This document shows, piece after piece, positions 24,160-33,772 of a stretch of DNA of 49,436 bases. The translations under genes and the position numbers were made by a program. Position 1 is the stretch's first letter; every line of letters begins with the position of its first letter. The notes beneath the pieces are model-generated. The model was not told the DNA's origin, did no database searches, and saw nothing but the letters and a program-made list of their open reading frames with translations. This DNA is from Bryobacteraceae bacterium (GTDB lineage: Bacteria; Acidobacteriota; Terriglobia; Bryobacterales; Bryobacteraceae). The stretch lies in the NCBI GenBank assembly GCA_026129905.1, contig JAHCHE010000047.1:1-49436 (forward strand), read 5' to 3'.

Positions 24160-24308
24160 GCAGTAAGCCTCCGAGAGGGTCCTTTGTCTTTGGTTTTGGG
24201 GTTGGCAGTGCTGGTACAGAGGAGCGTTGGTGAGTGCGTTCGCTCTCATCTCGCCATAAGCAGCGCGACCGGGGGACAACCTCGGCCACCACTTCGACAT
24301 TATCATGA

Positions 24309-24749
24309 TTAAATTCGCATTACAATAGCCGGTTCTTCCGGGTCGGAGTAGTAGCTACGCCTCACCGCGTATTCGTAGAACCCTATTGTTTTATATAGGT
24401 TAAGCGCCGCCATGTTCGACTCCCGCACCTCCAGGAAGACCGGGCCCGCCAAGCTCCGCAGGACGCTCTCCACCAGCGCCCGGCCGATCCCCCGGCGGCG
24501 GAACTCCGGCGCCACCGCCAGCGTCAGAATCTCGTGCTCCCCCGCGGCGGAACGGGTCACGATGAAACCCGCCACACGGCCGCCAGCGAGCGCCACCCGG
24601 CAGTCGTAGTTCAGGAAATCGGCGGCGGGCCATTGCGCCGACTCAGGAGACAGGGTTTGGATCTGCTCGATGAACGGCAGGTCCGCCCGGGCGGCAGCGC
24701 GAATGGCGATGCCGGCCTCCTCCTCGCCGGATTCCACCATGCCCGTCAT
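24309..24749 (-). CDS. rimI: RimI-type GNAT N-acetyltransferase
   Basis: 146 residues from the start at 24749, which overlaps the MFS stop (ATGA). The GNAT core shows ILTLAVAPEFRRRGIGRALV with the acetyl-CoA-binding RRxGxG loop. FLEVRESNMAALNLYKTIGF and YYSDPEEPAIVM are close to RimI, which acetylates the N-terminal alanine of ribosomal protein S18. Other RimI-like enzymes acetylate different N-termini, so the substrate is open. The link to an MFS gene and a TPR gene is unusual; rimI more often follows tsaB. Confidence 0.85.
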   Translation of the reverse strand: MTGMVESGEEEAGIAIRAAARADLPFIEQIQTLSPESAQWPAADFLNYDCRVALAGGRVAGFIVTRSAAGEHEILTLAVAPEFRRRGIGRALVESVLRSLAGPVFLEVRESNMAALNLYKTIGFYEYAVRRSYYSDPEEPAIVMRI

Positions 24750-25951
24750 CCGCCGGCCCGTTCCCGGCTTATCAGGCGCCTCAGGGCGCCGAACGCCGCC
24801 AGGGGCATCAGCGCCCCGGCGATGCACACCGGCTCAAAGCCGTAACGGTCGATGAGCGCGCCAAGGGCCGGAGAGATCGCGGTCTGCATCAGGCCGAAGG
24901 CGAACGTCAGGATCGAAATCGCCAGCGCCGCGTGAGTGGCCCCGAAGATGTCAAGCGGCAGGGCGTAGATGTTCACGCTCATCGCCGTGGTCCAAAAAAA
25001 GCTGAGGCCGATGCCCGCCGTTGCCAGCCCTGCCCCCGGCAGGTACGGAATCGCCGCCGTCAACAGCAGCGCTGCCGCCGCCCAGCCACAGACGCGGATC
25101 CGGGCGGCTTGCGCCTCCCCGTCCCGGTGAATCCCCCGGAATGCCAGCCAGCCCCCGAGGAGCCCACCGAGATTGGCGCAGACCGGGGGAATCCACGCAA
25201 AGCCGCGATTGGCCTGTTCCATGGTCAGGCCGCGTTCTTCCACCAGGTAGAGCGTCGTCCAGTTGGTCCACAGGCTGAACAGGACCATGGAAAGCACGTT
25301 CGCGGCCACCAGCGTCCAGAGCCTCGGGTCGGCGATCACCTCGCTGCGCCGGGCAGCCGTTTGCGCCTTCTCGACCGCCGACGGCGGAATCGCCCGCGCT
25401 GTCGCCAGCCACAGCGGAACCCACAGCAGCCCAGCCAAGCCGGTGGCGATGAAGGCCCATCGCCAGCCGTACCGCGTCGAAAGCCAGACGCCCACCAACG
25501 GCGCTCCGGCCGCGCCGAGGCTTAACCCGATCTGGTTCAGAGCCGCCCCCAGCGAACGTTCCTTCGGCGGCAGGTACATCGCGTTCGCCTTGCCCGAGGC
25601 AGGAATGCCGCCTGATTCCGCGACCCCCAGCGCCGCCCGCACCGCCACTAGCGCGCCAAAGCCGTTCACCACCCCCGTCGCGATCCCGCAAACCGACCAG
25701 AGCGTTACGGAAACCGAGATCCCCAGGTTGAGACCGAACCGGTCGATCAGCATGCCCGCCGCGGGAGAACTTAGGGCGTAGGCGATCGAGAACGCCGCCA
25801 GCAGCAGGCCGTAATCGGCGTTCGACAGGCCGAACTCTTCCCGGATGCGCGGCGCGAGCGCGGCCAGGATCTGACGGTCGAGGTAATTCAGAGCCGTGGC
25901 CAGCGTAAAGACGCCGAACGCCACCCAGCGGAGGCGGAACCTGGGCGGCAT
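24746..25951 (-). CDS. MFS transporter, anion:cation symporter-like
   Basis: 401 residues with 12 predicted membrane helices. The N-terminus FTLATALNYLDRQILAALAP and the GRAALGVAESGG-like segment (RAALGVAESGGIPASGKANA) are typical of ACS-family hexuronate/phosphosugar symporters (ExuT type). The GWRWAFIATGLAGLLWVPLWL stretch fits helix 6. It probably imports an organic acid such as a sugar acid. Its start codon overlaps the TPR gene stop by one base (TGATG) and its stop overlaps rimI by four, so the three form one translationally coupled operon. Confidence 0.88.
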   Translation of the reverse strand: MPPRFRLRWVAFGVFTLATALNYLDRQILAALAPRIREEFGLSNADYGLLLAAFSIAYALSSPAAGMLIDRFGLNLGISVSVTLWSVCGIATGVVNGFGALVAVRAALGVAESGGIPASGKANAMYLPPKERSLGAALNQIGLSLGAAGAPLVGVWLSTRYGWRWAFIATGLAGLLWVPLWLATARAIPPSAVEKAQTAARRSEVIADPRLWTLVAANVLSMVLFSLWTNWTTLYLVEERGLTMEQANRGFAWIPPVCANLGGLLGGWLAFRGIHRDGEAQAARIRVCGWAAAALLLTAAIPYLPGAGLATAGIGLSFFWTTAMSVNIYALPLDIFGATHAALAISILTFAFGLMQTAISPALGALIDRYGFEPVCIAGALMPLAAFGALRRLISRERAGG

Positions 25952-27591
25952 CAGCGGAACTCGACGACGTTTACCTCACCCGCCGTTTTCTGCTTCTCGT
26001 CCGGTTGACTGTAGTATTCCACCGAGACGCGCCGGGGGGGCTTCTGCGGACCGCACGCCAGGGTCTGCTCGCCGCTGCCCCCCAAAACGACCACTCGAGA
26101 GGGATCGGGCATCGAGAACTGGAGTTGCTTGCCGTCGTCCGTCTTGAGCACGAGGCGGACGGCGCCCCGGGCGCAATCGACGCGGTCCAACGTACCCGAG
26201 GCCTTGTTCTTCGGCCGCGGGTCGTCCCACCAGTCCACCACCTTGCGGTCGGCAGGCGCGGCAGGATCGTCCCGTTTCGCCCGCTGCTCGGCTTCACGGA
26301 TTCTCGCCATCATTTCGTCGCGGAGCTTCTGGATCTGAGCCTGTTCGGCCTGCTGCTTGCGCTCGGCGTGTTCGGTCCGTTCGGTTTCCACCTGTCGGCG
26401 CGCCACGCGGAGCCGCTCGCGATCCTCGTCGGTGGTGGCGGCTCGCTCGGCGGCGGCCCAGGCTCGTCCGGCTTCGTTGAAATCCTTGGCGGCGAGGCTG
26501 GCTTCGGCCAGCGTCTGCCAGTAGGAAACATTGCGCGGTTCGAGTTCGGTGGCTTTCTTCAAATGGGCAACCTTCGCCGCGGGGTTCGACTCGAGTTCCG
26601 CCAGGCGGACCAGGGGCGCGGCCCAGCGCGGATTGAGCGAAATCGCTTTCTGGAGCGCTTCCCGCGCTTTGGTCTCGTCCTGCTCGCCGCCCGCGTAGGC
26701 CGCATGGCAGGCCGCGCTGCGGCTGTCGGCGTCGATCGCTTCGGCGTACATCCCGAGGCCCTCGAGCGCCTCCGGCAGTTTGCCGCTTTCGTTCAACGCC
26801 GCCCGGTAGCCCTCCGCGGCGGCATCGCCGTTGAGCAGGTCGGCCAGCAGCACCTGCGCCATGGCCGGCTCGACGCGCCGCGGGGGGAAATCGCGCTGCG
26901 GGTTGATGGAGGCCCCGGAAAGCGGCCGGGTTCCGAAGACGCCGGCCTTCAGGTATTGGTCGGCTTCGGCTTCGATCTCGGCGGGCGTTTTCGCGAACGC
27001 GTTGTGGTACGCCGCGACCCAGTCGGCGCCCTGCTGCAGGTTGGAGAAGAACACCCGCGCCTTGCCCCCGTGTTCGGGAGTCACCGTCAGCAGGTGCATC
27101 AGCGCCCACTCGAGCGTGCGGTCGGCCGGCGGCTCGCCCAGAGCAACGCGCGTGCCCTGAACGTCGAGCGTCGAGAAAACCCGGTACAGCCCGGTCTCGA
27201 CGGAGGGCGGCATGCGGCCGGTGTTGTCTTCCACCAGGATCCGCGCCACCTCCGCCAGCGGCGCCTTCCCGCCCGGAGCGAGCGCGATCACCCAGCCGTC
27301 GCGGCTTCGGTTGAAGGCAGAGAGCGGGTACCGCTGCGCCTCGGAGTTCGAGTCGAACAGGATGACGCGGATCGGCCACACGGGCCGGAGATCCTGCCTC
27401 CCGAGCACCAGCCCCACCGCGTTGCGAAGCTGTTCCAACTCGTTCAGCGTTTCCCGGGCAGGCCTGGCGCTGCCGCTTGTGTACACGTCGAAGGGGCCAT
27501 AGCGGTAAAGCGTCCAGTTGCCGGCGGCGGAAACGATCGACGCCGCCGCGAATAACCATGCGCAGGCCCTGGGAACCGAACGCAGAAACAC
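25951..27591 (-). CDS. exported TPR protein with coiled coil
   Basis: 546 residues. A signal peptide (about 1-22, ending VSAAG) precedes a domain of about 190 residues with YRYGPFDVYTSGSARPARET and a TLEWALMHLLTV region. This resembles inactive gluzincin-type peptidase-like domains (DUF1570-like) in acidobacterial TPR proteins; the fold call is tentative. TPR motifs follow (about 255-390: KAREALQKAISLNPRWAAPL, HLKKATELEPRNVSYWQTLA), then a Glu/Gln/Arg-rich coiled coil (about 400-450) and a small beta-domain at the C-terminus (DRVDCARGAVRLVLKTDDGK). It probably acts as an extracytoplasmic scaffold. First gene of the TPR-MFS-rimI operon. Confidence 0.75.
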   Translation of the reverse strand: MFLRSVPRACAWLFAAASIVSAAGNWTLYRYGPFDVYTSGSARPARETLNELEQLRNAVGLVLGRQDLRPVWPIRVILFDSNSEAQRYPLSAFNRSRDGWVIALAPGGKAPLAEVARILVEDNTGRMPPSVETGLYRVFSTLDVQGTRVALGEPPADRTLEWALMHLLTVTPEHGGKARVFFSNLQQGADWVAAYHNAFAKTPAEIEAEADQYLKAGVFGTRPLSGASINPQRDFPPRRVEPAMAQVLLADLLNGDAAAEGYRAALNESGKLPEALEGLGMYAEAIDADSRSAACHAAYAGGEQDETKAREALQKAISLNPRWAAPLVRLAELESNPAAKVAHLKKATELEPRNVSYWQTLAEASLAAKDFNEAGRAWAAAERAATTDEDRERLRVARRQVETERTEHAERKQQAEQAQIQKLRDEMMARIREAEQRAKRDDPAAPADRKVVDWWDDPRPKNKASGTLDRVDCARGAVRLVLKTDDGKQLQFSMPDPSRVVVLGGSGEQTLACGPQKPPRRVSVEYYSQPDEKQKTAGEVNVVEFR

Positions 27592-27725
27592 CCCCGCTAG
27601 TTATGATATCGGGTCCGGCCGGCGCCCGGCCCGCCGCGCCGCGATTGTAACCACCACCTCACCCGGCGCGTATGATGAAGTAAGGCACGTAAAGGGGACA
27701 GGTCGCGACGCGCGGCGCTAATCCG

Positions 27726-29096
27726 ATGAGTATTACCATCAAGACCGGCCTGACGATCGCGCTCCTGGCGGCAGCCGTTCCCGCCGCGGTTTTCGCTAAC
27801 GATCCGGAACCGGCCACCGGCGAGCACGAACAGGGCGCCGAGGTGGCGGTCTTCCGCAGCGACATCGCGATGGGCCGCATCGACGTGCAGGTGCTCGACC
27901 CCGCGCTGCGCGCCGTAGCCAATCTCACCGAGGACGACTTCCTGCTCCGCCGTGACGACGAGACCGTCCCGATCCGCGATTTCTCCTACCAGGAGTTGCC
28001 GGTGGACGTGGTCCTGCTGCTCGACGTCAGCGGCAGCATGCGCCCGCAGGTGGAACGCGTCGCCTCGGCGGCCGACCGCGCCCTGCGCGTGTTGAGCGAC
28101 AAGGACCGCGTGGCGATCATGACCTTCACCACCCGCGCGCGCGTGCGGATGAAATTCGCCGAGGATCGCGAGGAAATCGAACGCAGGCTTGACGATGTCG
28201 TCCGCCAGACTTCCTTTGTGGGCGGAACCGACATCAACCGCGCGCTGTTGGACACGGCGGAGTACATCGTGAAGGAGGGACGCCGCGATGCCCGGCACGC
28301 CATCATCATCGTCACGGACGATGTCGCCCGGCCGATCGACCAGCAGAAGGTGGGGATGGCGCTCTCGGAGGCCGATGCGGTGCTGATGGCGCTGGTCACG
28401 CCCGCAGCCTTGCAGTTCGGAAGCGGTCCCGCCGGATACCCCGGCGGCGGCTATCCGGGCGGCCGATATCCAGGCGGCTACCCTCCCGTGATGCTTCCGC
28501 CGTGGCCGGGCGGACGAGGGGGCGTGTGGGGAACGCCCGTACCGCGCCGCCGTCCTGGCGGAGCGCCCGCGCCCGAAGACGCGCCGCGCGCCGGTACCAG
28601 CGATGTCGCGCGCGAATCCGGCGGCGACGGGTTTCCCTCCAGCGATGCGACATCGCTCGAAGCGGCGTTCACCCGCATCCGGGAGCAGTACTCGATGTAC
28701 TTCTACCTTCCGGACGGCGCCACGGCGGACGACGCGGCGGCCATTGTCGTGGATCTGGCCAACAACACGCGGATCCGACACCCCGACGTCGAACTCCGGT
28801 ACCGGCAGGTGTACCTGGCCGGCAACGCCCGCCGCACGCTGGTCAAGCGGGTGCGTCCCGGTCCGCCGTCGGGCGGCGTCTCCGCCCCGGAAACGCTCTC
28901 CGCCCCGACCCTGGCGCGGGGCGGCTCCCGGCCGACGACCGAGCGCACCGGCACGCGCGTCGAGGTCACTCCGCGGAAGCCGGTCGAGGTCGCTGCCACC
29001 GGGGATTCGTCACAGGAAACCGCCGATTCGCCGCGGCGGCGCCGCCGGCCCGCGGTCAGCGAACCCGGCGGCCCAAGGGTCGGCCCGATCCCGTAG
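27726..29096 (+). CDS. VWFA-related acidobacterial protein (TIGR03436 type)
   Basis: 456 residues. Signal peptide (1-24), then a short beta-domain (VQVLDPALRAVANLTEDDFLL, about 54-74) that always precedes the VWA domain in this family. The VWA domain (about 93-225) has the MIDAS metal site DVSGSM (100-105), with TFTTRAR and the Thr of GGTDINRAL supplying the other ligands, and IIIVTDD. A glycine/tyrosine/proline linker with GYPGG-like repeats (about 238-262) separates it from a second conserved block (SLEAAFTRIREQYSMYFYLP, about 317-335). The tail is Arg/Pro-rich and disordered. The role is unknown; MIDAS VWA domains usually mediate protein-protein contacts. It is divergent from the TPR operon; TATGAT at 27671 is a possible -10. 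Confidence 0.88.
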   Translation: MSITIKTGLTIALLAAAVPAAVFANDPEPATGEHEQGAEVAVFRSDIAMGRIDVQVLDPALRAVANLTEDDFLLRRDDETVPIRDFSYQELPVDVVLLLDVSGSMRPQVERVASAADRALRVLSDKDRVAIMTFTTRARVRMKFAEDREEIERRLDDVVRQTSFVGGTDINRALLDTAEYIVKEGRRDARHAIIIVTDDVARPIDQQKVGMALSEADAVLMALVTPAALQFGSGPAGYPGGGYPGGRYPGGYPPVMLPPWPGGRGGVWGTPVPRRRPGGAPAPEDAPRAGTSDVARESGGDGFPSSDATSLEAAFTRIREQYSMYFYLPDGATADDAAAIVVDLANNTRIRHPDVELRYRQVYLAGNARRTLVKRVRPGPPSGGVSAPETLSAPTLARGGSRPTTERTGTRVEVTPRKPVEVAATGDSSQETADSPRRRRRPAVSEPGGPRVGPIP

Positions 29097-29106
29097 CCTC
29101 CGCCGC

Positions 29107-30123
29107 TCAACCCTCGCCAAACAGATGCCGCCGCGGGTTCGCCACCATCATCTGGTGAATCTCGTCGTCGGAAACGCCGAGCTTCCGGAGTAACGGGAGC
29201 ACGAAGGTAAAAGCGTAGTTGGCGGTGCGGCCCGGAACTTCGTACAGGTGAAGATCGATTCCTTCGCCGCGCAGGCAGGTGGGCGCGAAGTCGATCGAGA
29301 ACAGGATCTGCTTCACCAGGCCCTTGTCGAGCAGGCCGCGGATCAGCCGCCCCGAGTGGTCCGCCGCCACCTCTCCCCGGAAGCCGATAAGTCTCGGGTT
29401 GGTGATGCCCCAAATCGTGTACAGCGCGTAGCAGCCTTTCGAAAGGAGCTCGACGCTTTCCTCCAACGTGGCGTTCGTGTCGGCGTGCCCCACCGCCACG
29501 CGCGACATATCCGCGCCGTGTTTTTCCAGCGTCTCGACGAGATGGCGGCGGTGGTCCGGCGTGGTGGCGTGACAGGAAATCGGCGCGCCCGTCCGCTTTT
29601 GTACGCGGCCTGCCGCCTCGAGCAGTATGTTGTCGGACGGATTGGCCGGCTGGCCTCCGACGGCAACTTTCATCAACGCGGCTTTAACACCGGAATCGCC
29701 GATGCCTTCGACGAGTTCCCGCGTCATGTACGCCTCCGCCGCGCCGACGCCGCCGCTGAGAAAGTTGGCGGGCCGCGCGGAAGCGACGTAGTAGCCGGTA
29801 GCGCACAGGATGTTCAGCCCGGTGGATTGCGAGACCTCTTTCATGAGCGCGATATCGCGCCCGCTGTCGGCGGGCGTCAACTCCACCAGCGTCCGGACGC
29901 CGTTCTGCCGGAGTTGCGCTCCCAGCATGTCCCACAACGAGAGGAGGCTGTCGCGCTGCGAGCGGGTGATCTCCTGGCTCGCCACCGCGATGTGTTCGTG
30001 CGGCAGCGTGACGCCCAGGTCCTGGGCCGCTAACGGTCCCAGCACGGAAGGCAGCGTTTTCCGGCTTTGCGCGCCGGCGCTCGCGAGGGCGGACGCCGCC
30101 AGAACAAAATCCCGTCTCCGCAT
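29107..30123 (-). CDS. phosphotriesterase-family metal hydrolase (lactonase-like), TAT-exported
   Basis: 338 residues. An N-terminal RRRDFVLAASALASAGAQ twin-arginine-type signal is followed by the PTE barrel with every metal ligand in place: H42 and H44 (LPHEH), the bridging Lys152 (LMKVAV), H185 (ISCHATT), H213 (VGHADT) and D278 (FSIDF). In the family these bind two metals. Members are phosphotriesterases, lactonases or phosphorylated-sugar lactonases. Absence of any specialised loop signature prevents a finer call; lactonase is the usual natural activity. It is the last gene of the six-gene operon, seven bases after the GH39-like gene. Confidence 0.9.
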   Translation of the reverse strand: MRRRDFVLAASALASAGAQSRKTLPSVLGPLAAQDLGVTLPHEHIAVASQEITRSQRDSLLSLWDMLGAQLRQNGVRTLVELTPADSGRDIALMKEVSQSTGLNILCATGYYVASARPANFLSGGVGAAEAYMTRELVEGIGDSGVKAALMKVAVGGQPANPSDNILLEAAGRVQKRTGAPISCHATTPDHRRHLVETLEKHGADMSRVAVGHADTNATLEESVELLSKGCYALYTIWGITNPRLIGFRGEVAADHSGRLIRGLLDKGLVKQILFSIDFAPTCLRGEGIDLHLYEVPGRTANYAFTFVLPLLRKLGVSDDEIHQMMVANPRRHLFGEG

Positions 30124-30130
30124 CTTGGGC

Positions 30131-31528
30131 TCACTTCCCGTCGTCCATGAAGAGGAACGTCACGCCGTAGGGCTCCAGCGAAACGTTCATCTTGCCCGCG
30201 CCGGGTCCGATCTCGAACGAGCCGTCCGGCCGGAGGCGGTGATTTTCGTCGTCGCTCGGTCCGGTCGCGTCCAGCGTCAGCCGTTTTCCCGAGGCTTTTG
30301 TCTTCACCCCGGCGAGCGCCACGTCGACAGAAACCGGCGAATTCGAGAAGTTCCAGAGCATGACGTTCGACCGCCTCAGGTCCTTGTCGTAACCGGCGAA
30401 TCCGTGTACCTGCGCGTCCGAAGATTCCAGCGTCACCCGCTCGCCCGTCAGCCGCGAAAGCAGCCGGAATGCGAAGTACGACGGCCGCACCCGGTTCTGA
30501 AAGTCGAACAATCCGTCGAATTGCGACATCTGGTTCCACCATCGCGTCATCAGCGCCACCCCATATGGCGACATAAATCGCGCGAATTTCTCCGGCTCGA
30601 TGTGGTAATCGCGGATGTGATAGTAACTGGAATAGTCCAGGCCGCCTTCCATCATCTGCCACGCCACTTCGGCGATGAAGCACGGCTGGAAGCGCGGGTC
30701 GAGCACGGGGTTGGACAACGACATGTTCCACTCGTTGAGGAAGGTTTCCACTTTCACGGAAGGATACTTCGCGATCAGCGCCCGCGTCCGGTCGATCGTC
30801 TGCCGGATGCGCAGCGGATCGCTGTTGTAGATGTGCCAGGAGACGAAGTGCAGCGGCGTCTTGTCGCGCTCGGCCGATTCCAGCAGGGCGGGGAGCAGCG
30901 GCGAGTTGGAGTTCGCCAGGGCGGGACCTCCTACGCGAGCTTCCGGGTCCGCGCGCAGCACGCCCCGCACGGTGTGCTTGTAGTAGCGAACGTAATTCTC
31001 CGGCGTGAAGCGATACGGGCAGCCGCCGTCCTCGCCGATATCCGGCTCATTGGAAACCTCCCAGTAGCGGATGCCGGCGCCGCGCTCTTTGTACCGGCGC
31101 ACAAGCTGGTAGATCAGCTCTTCCCATGCCGCATAATCCGTCGGATCGGTAATATCCTGGTCGATTTTCGGGAAAAGCGCCGGTGGCTTGAAGTCGATCG
31201 ACATGAAAGGCTTCGCGCCGGTCTTGAGAATCATGTCCACCGATGCGTCCAGCGTATCCCAGTGATACCGCCCATTGGATGGCATCAGGTCGAAATACTC
31301 CTGGATAAACAGTCGAATGATCCGCGGCCGCAACGCGCGAAGCTCCGCCGCGCGGTCGGCGAACATCGGCTCCTCCGACAGGCCGCCCTGCCCGAGCGCG
31401 AACCAGGTCATGTCGAGCGGCCCGGCAGCCTTGTCGAAGTCGACAGTAACGTTCGCCTGCCGCGCTTGTGGCGCGGCCGCGGGCGGCAGACAAGCGATGA
31501 GAAGAAGAGCGAGGAAACGGGAGATCAT
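30131..31528 (-). CDS. GH39-like glycoside hydrolase, exported
   Basis: 465 residues from the start at 31528 (AGGAGG close upstream). Signal peptide 1-19. A TIM barrel (about 25-370) shows clan GH-A geometry: acid/base Glu161 in YWEVSNEPDI and nucleophile Glu266 in ETFLNEWNMS, with RLFIQEYFDLMP on an early strand and HFVSWHIYN between. A beta-sandwich (about 375-465) closes the protein. This matches beta-xylosidase/alpha-iduronidase-like GH39 in layout; the exact glycoside is unknown. It is fifth in the minus-strand operon, 14 bases after the lipocalin-like gene. Confidence 0.83.
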   Translation of the reverse strand: MISRFLALLLIACLPPAAAPQARQANVTVDFDKAAGPLDMTWFALGQGGLSEEPMFADRAAELRALRPRIIRLFIQEYFDLMPSNGRYHWDTLDASVDMILKTGAKPFMSIDFKPPALFPKIDQDITDPTDYAAWEELIYQLVRRYKERGAGIRYWEVSNEPDIGEDGGCPYRFTPENYVRYYKHTVRGVLRADPEARVGGPALANSNSPLLPALLESAERDKTPLHFVSWHIYNSDPLRIRQTIDRTRALIAKYPSVKVETFLNEWNMSLSNPVLDPRFQPCFIAEVAWQMMEGGLDYSSYYHIRDYHIEPEKFARFMSPYGVALMTRWWNQMSQFDGLFDFQNRVRPSYFAFRLLSRLTGERVTLESSDAQVHGFAGYDKDLRRSNVMLWNFSNSPVSVDVALAGVKTKASGKRLTLDATGPSDDENHRLRPDGSFEIGPGAGKMNVSLEPYGVTFLFMDDGK

Positions 31529-31542
31529 AAGTCCTCCTGAAA

Positions 31543-32586
31543 TCAGGGATAGAGCGGTTGATAATCCTTGCGCGCCAGAAACTCCGCGATTCCGGCGCCT
31601 CCGCGCAACTCCGAGCGGACACGGCCGACCACGCACTCGCCTTCAGCCGCCATCAGCAGCGGGAAAGCAACGTAAGGGCCACCGCCGTGCGGTTCGGAAC
31701 TCCACAATCGGGCGAGCGGAATTTCTTCGATCCTGACGGCATACCTGACGTCGACGCCCGGTCCGGTCAACTCCGCTTCCCACGCCGATGGGTTGCCGTC
31801 CGGACCCATCCGCAGGTTACGGCATCGCGCGGAGGCGAGCCACCGGCTCGAACCGTCCGCAAACGTCAGGAACCCCGCCGAATAACCCTCGTCCACCGCG
31901 CCGCCGCCGTCCTCCATGTAGTAAGACGCCAGCATCGAGCCGTCGTCAAACCGGAGCGGCGCGTAGAGGTACCAGCCGAACGGCGGGACGGCGTTGTTCT
32001 CCACACGAACGCGCGGATGATCGTAGAAGGCGGCGCCGCTCACCTCCACGCCGTTCACCGTTCCCTTCACGCCGCACGCGGCGATGCACATGGCGAACGT
32101 GTTGTGCGGCATTACGCAGTCCGGCCACACCGCCGCGCTCCGCGCCGACACCTCGAGGTCCGCGGAAAGCGAGGCGTCGGGCGAGTGGAACCGCCAGCGC
32201 ATCCGCGGCCAGCCTTCGATGGAGAACCGTTCCTGGCCCTCCTGTTTGAACCGGCGGGCGGATGCCGCCAGCTCCACCGGGTGGCGCTCGAACGTCCCGG
32301 AAAACAGGCACGCTTCGACGCCATCGCGCGTGATCGCCTCGAACCGGTACGACAACGGTATCCGCCCATCGGCGGGCGGCGCGGCGAGGCCGTAGTCGTC
32401 CCAGCGAAACCCGCCCTGTCCGAAACCGATGCGCGCGGCGCGAATCGACGGGTGGTCGAAACAGCAGAACAGCCAGTCGCCCTCGTAGGTGTAGAGGCCG
32501 GGATCCGCCGCGATGTTCTCGCGCGGGAATTGCTCCGCCGGCACGGGCTCGCCAGCGGGCCCGCTCATCAACGCGCTTTGCGGCAT
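31543..32586 (-). CDS. AttH/CrtC-like lipocalin-domain protein
   Basis: 347 residues from ATG 32586; a further in-frame ATG at 32619 would overlap the aminotransferase. The protein is nearly all beta, in two parts: an N-terminal half with YTYEGDWLFCCFDHPSIRAA and RFKQEGQERFSIEG, and a C-terminal half with GAAFYDHPRVRVENNAVPPF, WYLYAPLRFDDGSMLASYYM and RWLASARCRNLRMGPDG. Two lipocalin-like barrels with W/Y/H-rich edges are the pattern of the hydroxyneurosporene synthase (CrtC/AttH) family, which acts on hydrophobic terpenoid or acyl ligands. I see no signal peptide. The family call is from fold pattern and moderately certain. Confidence 0.55.
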   Translation of the reverse strand: MPQSALMSGPAGEPVPAEQFPRENIAADPGLYTYEGDWLFCCFDHPSIRAARIGFGQGGFRWDDYGLAAPPADGRIPLSYRFEAITRDGVEACLFSGTFERHPVELAASARRFKQEGQERFSIEGWPRMRWRFHSPDASLSADLEVSARSAAVWPDCVMPHNTFAMCIAACGVKGTVNGVEVSGAAFYDHPRVRVENNAVPPFGWYLYAPLRFDDGSMLASYYMEDGGGAVDEGYSAGFLTFADGSSRWLASARCRNLRMGPDGNPSAWEAELTGPGVDVRYAVRIEEIPLARLWSSEPHGGGPYVAFPLLMAAEGECVVGRVRSELRGGAGIAEFLARKDYQPLYP

Positions 32587-32605
32587 GATCCGCGGCGTCG
32601 CGCGC

Positions 32606-33772
32606 TTACAAGCGCCCAAGGAAGGCGCGAATCCGCTCGACGGCCTCCATCAGGTTCTCCAGCGAATTGGCGTAGCTCAGACGAAGGTAACCCTCGCCGA
32701 ACTCGCCGAACGCCGTGCCGCTGAGGCCGGCGACTCCCGCCTCCGCCAACAGCCTGTCCGCAAGCTCCTTGGACTTCAGGCCAGTACCGGTGATGTTGGG
32801 AAAGGCATAGAAGGCGCCGCTCGGGAGGGAACAGCGAAAGCCCGGCAGGCTGTTCAACCCGGCGCAGAAGGCGTCGCGCCGCCGGCGAAACTCGGCCACC
32901 ATTTTGTCGCACTCGTCCTGTGGACCCGTCAGAGCGGCGAGCGCGGCCCGCTGAGTGAAACTGGCGGTGCAGGAGTTGGAGTTCACCATCAGCTTGTTGA
33001 CGGCATCCACCAGCCAAAGCGGCATGACACCGTAACCGATGCGCCAGCCGGTCATCGCGTAAATCTTCGAAAATCCGTCCAGGATGATGGTCTTCTCCAG
33101 CATCCCGGGCAGCGAGGCGATGGAGAGCGGCGGCTGGTTACAGTAATGGACCCGCGAGTAGATCTCGTCGGACAGCACCAGCACGTCGCGGTCGCGCACC
33201 ATCTCGGCGATGGCGCGGATGTCTCCGGGCGGGATGGTGCCGCCGGTAGGGTTCTGCGGCGAGTTCAGGATGATGAGCTTCGTCCGGTCGCTCAGCTTCT
33301 GTCGAAAGACGTCGAGATCGAAGGAGAAGCCCCTCTCCTCGACGAGCGGGATCGGAACCGGCTCGCCGCCGAGGAAGCCGATCATCGACTCGTAGATAGG
33401 AAACCCGGGGTTCGGGTAGATGACCTCGTCGCCCGCCTCGATCAGCGCGAGCATGGGAAAAAAGAGGATCGGCTTGCCGCCGGGGACCACGCACACCCGC
33501 TCCGGTCCAACGTCGATATCGCGGGTAGAGGAGATGTGCGCGGCGATCACCTGCCGCAGTTCCGGGTAGCCCTGCGTGGGGCCGTAGTGGGTCCAGCCGT
33601 CATCGAGCGCCTTTTTGGCCGCATCGATGATGAACGCCGGCGTGGTGAAATCCGGTTCACCCAGTTCGAGGTGGACGATGCTACGGCCTTTGGCCTCCAA
33701 AGCGCGGGCTCGGACCAGAACTTCAAACGCCGTCTCGATCCCGATTCGCTGCATGCGTTCCGCGAGTTTCAT
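32606..33772 (-). CDS. class I/II PLP-dependent aminotransferase
   Basis: 388 residues, fold type I, aspartate-aminotransferase subgroup I-gamma/beta pattern. HLELGEPDFTTPAFI at the N-terminus, the YGPTQGYPELRQ segment, LNSPQNPTGGTI with the PLP-binding Asn, SDEIYSRVHY, and the Schiff-base lysine K236 in LDGFSKIYAMTGWRIGY. The C-terminal Arg that binds the substrate carboxylate is in GYLRLSY. It transaminates a 2-oxo acid or a related keto compound; specificity is not readable. The start overlaps the OB-fold gene stop by four bases (ATGA). Confidence 0.93.
   Translation of the reverse strand: MKLAERMQRIGIETAFEVLVRARALEAKGRSIVHLELGEPDFTTPAFIIDAAKKALDDGWTHYGPTQGYPELRQVIAAHISSTRDIDVGPERVCVVPGGKPILFFPMLALIEAGDEVIYPNPGFPIYESMIGFLGGEPVPIPLVEERGFSFDLDVFRQKLSDRTKLIILNSPQNPTGGTIPPGDIRAIAEMVRDRDVLVLSDEIYSRVHYCNQPPLSIASLPGMLEKTIILDGFSKIYAMTGWRIGYGVMPLWLVDAVNKLMVNSNSCTASFTQRAALAALTGPQDECDKMVAEFRRRRDAFCAGLNSLPGFRCSLPSGAFYAFPNITGTGLKSKELADRLLAEAGVAGLSGTAFGEFGEGYLRLSYANSLENLMEAVERIRAFLGRL

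Noticed and set aside
28431-28530. Short GGY/TATCCGGGCGG-like repeats
   Set aside because: They encode the Gly-Tyr-Pro linker inside the VWFA protein and are not an intergenic repeat or CRISPR.
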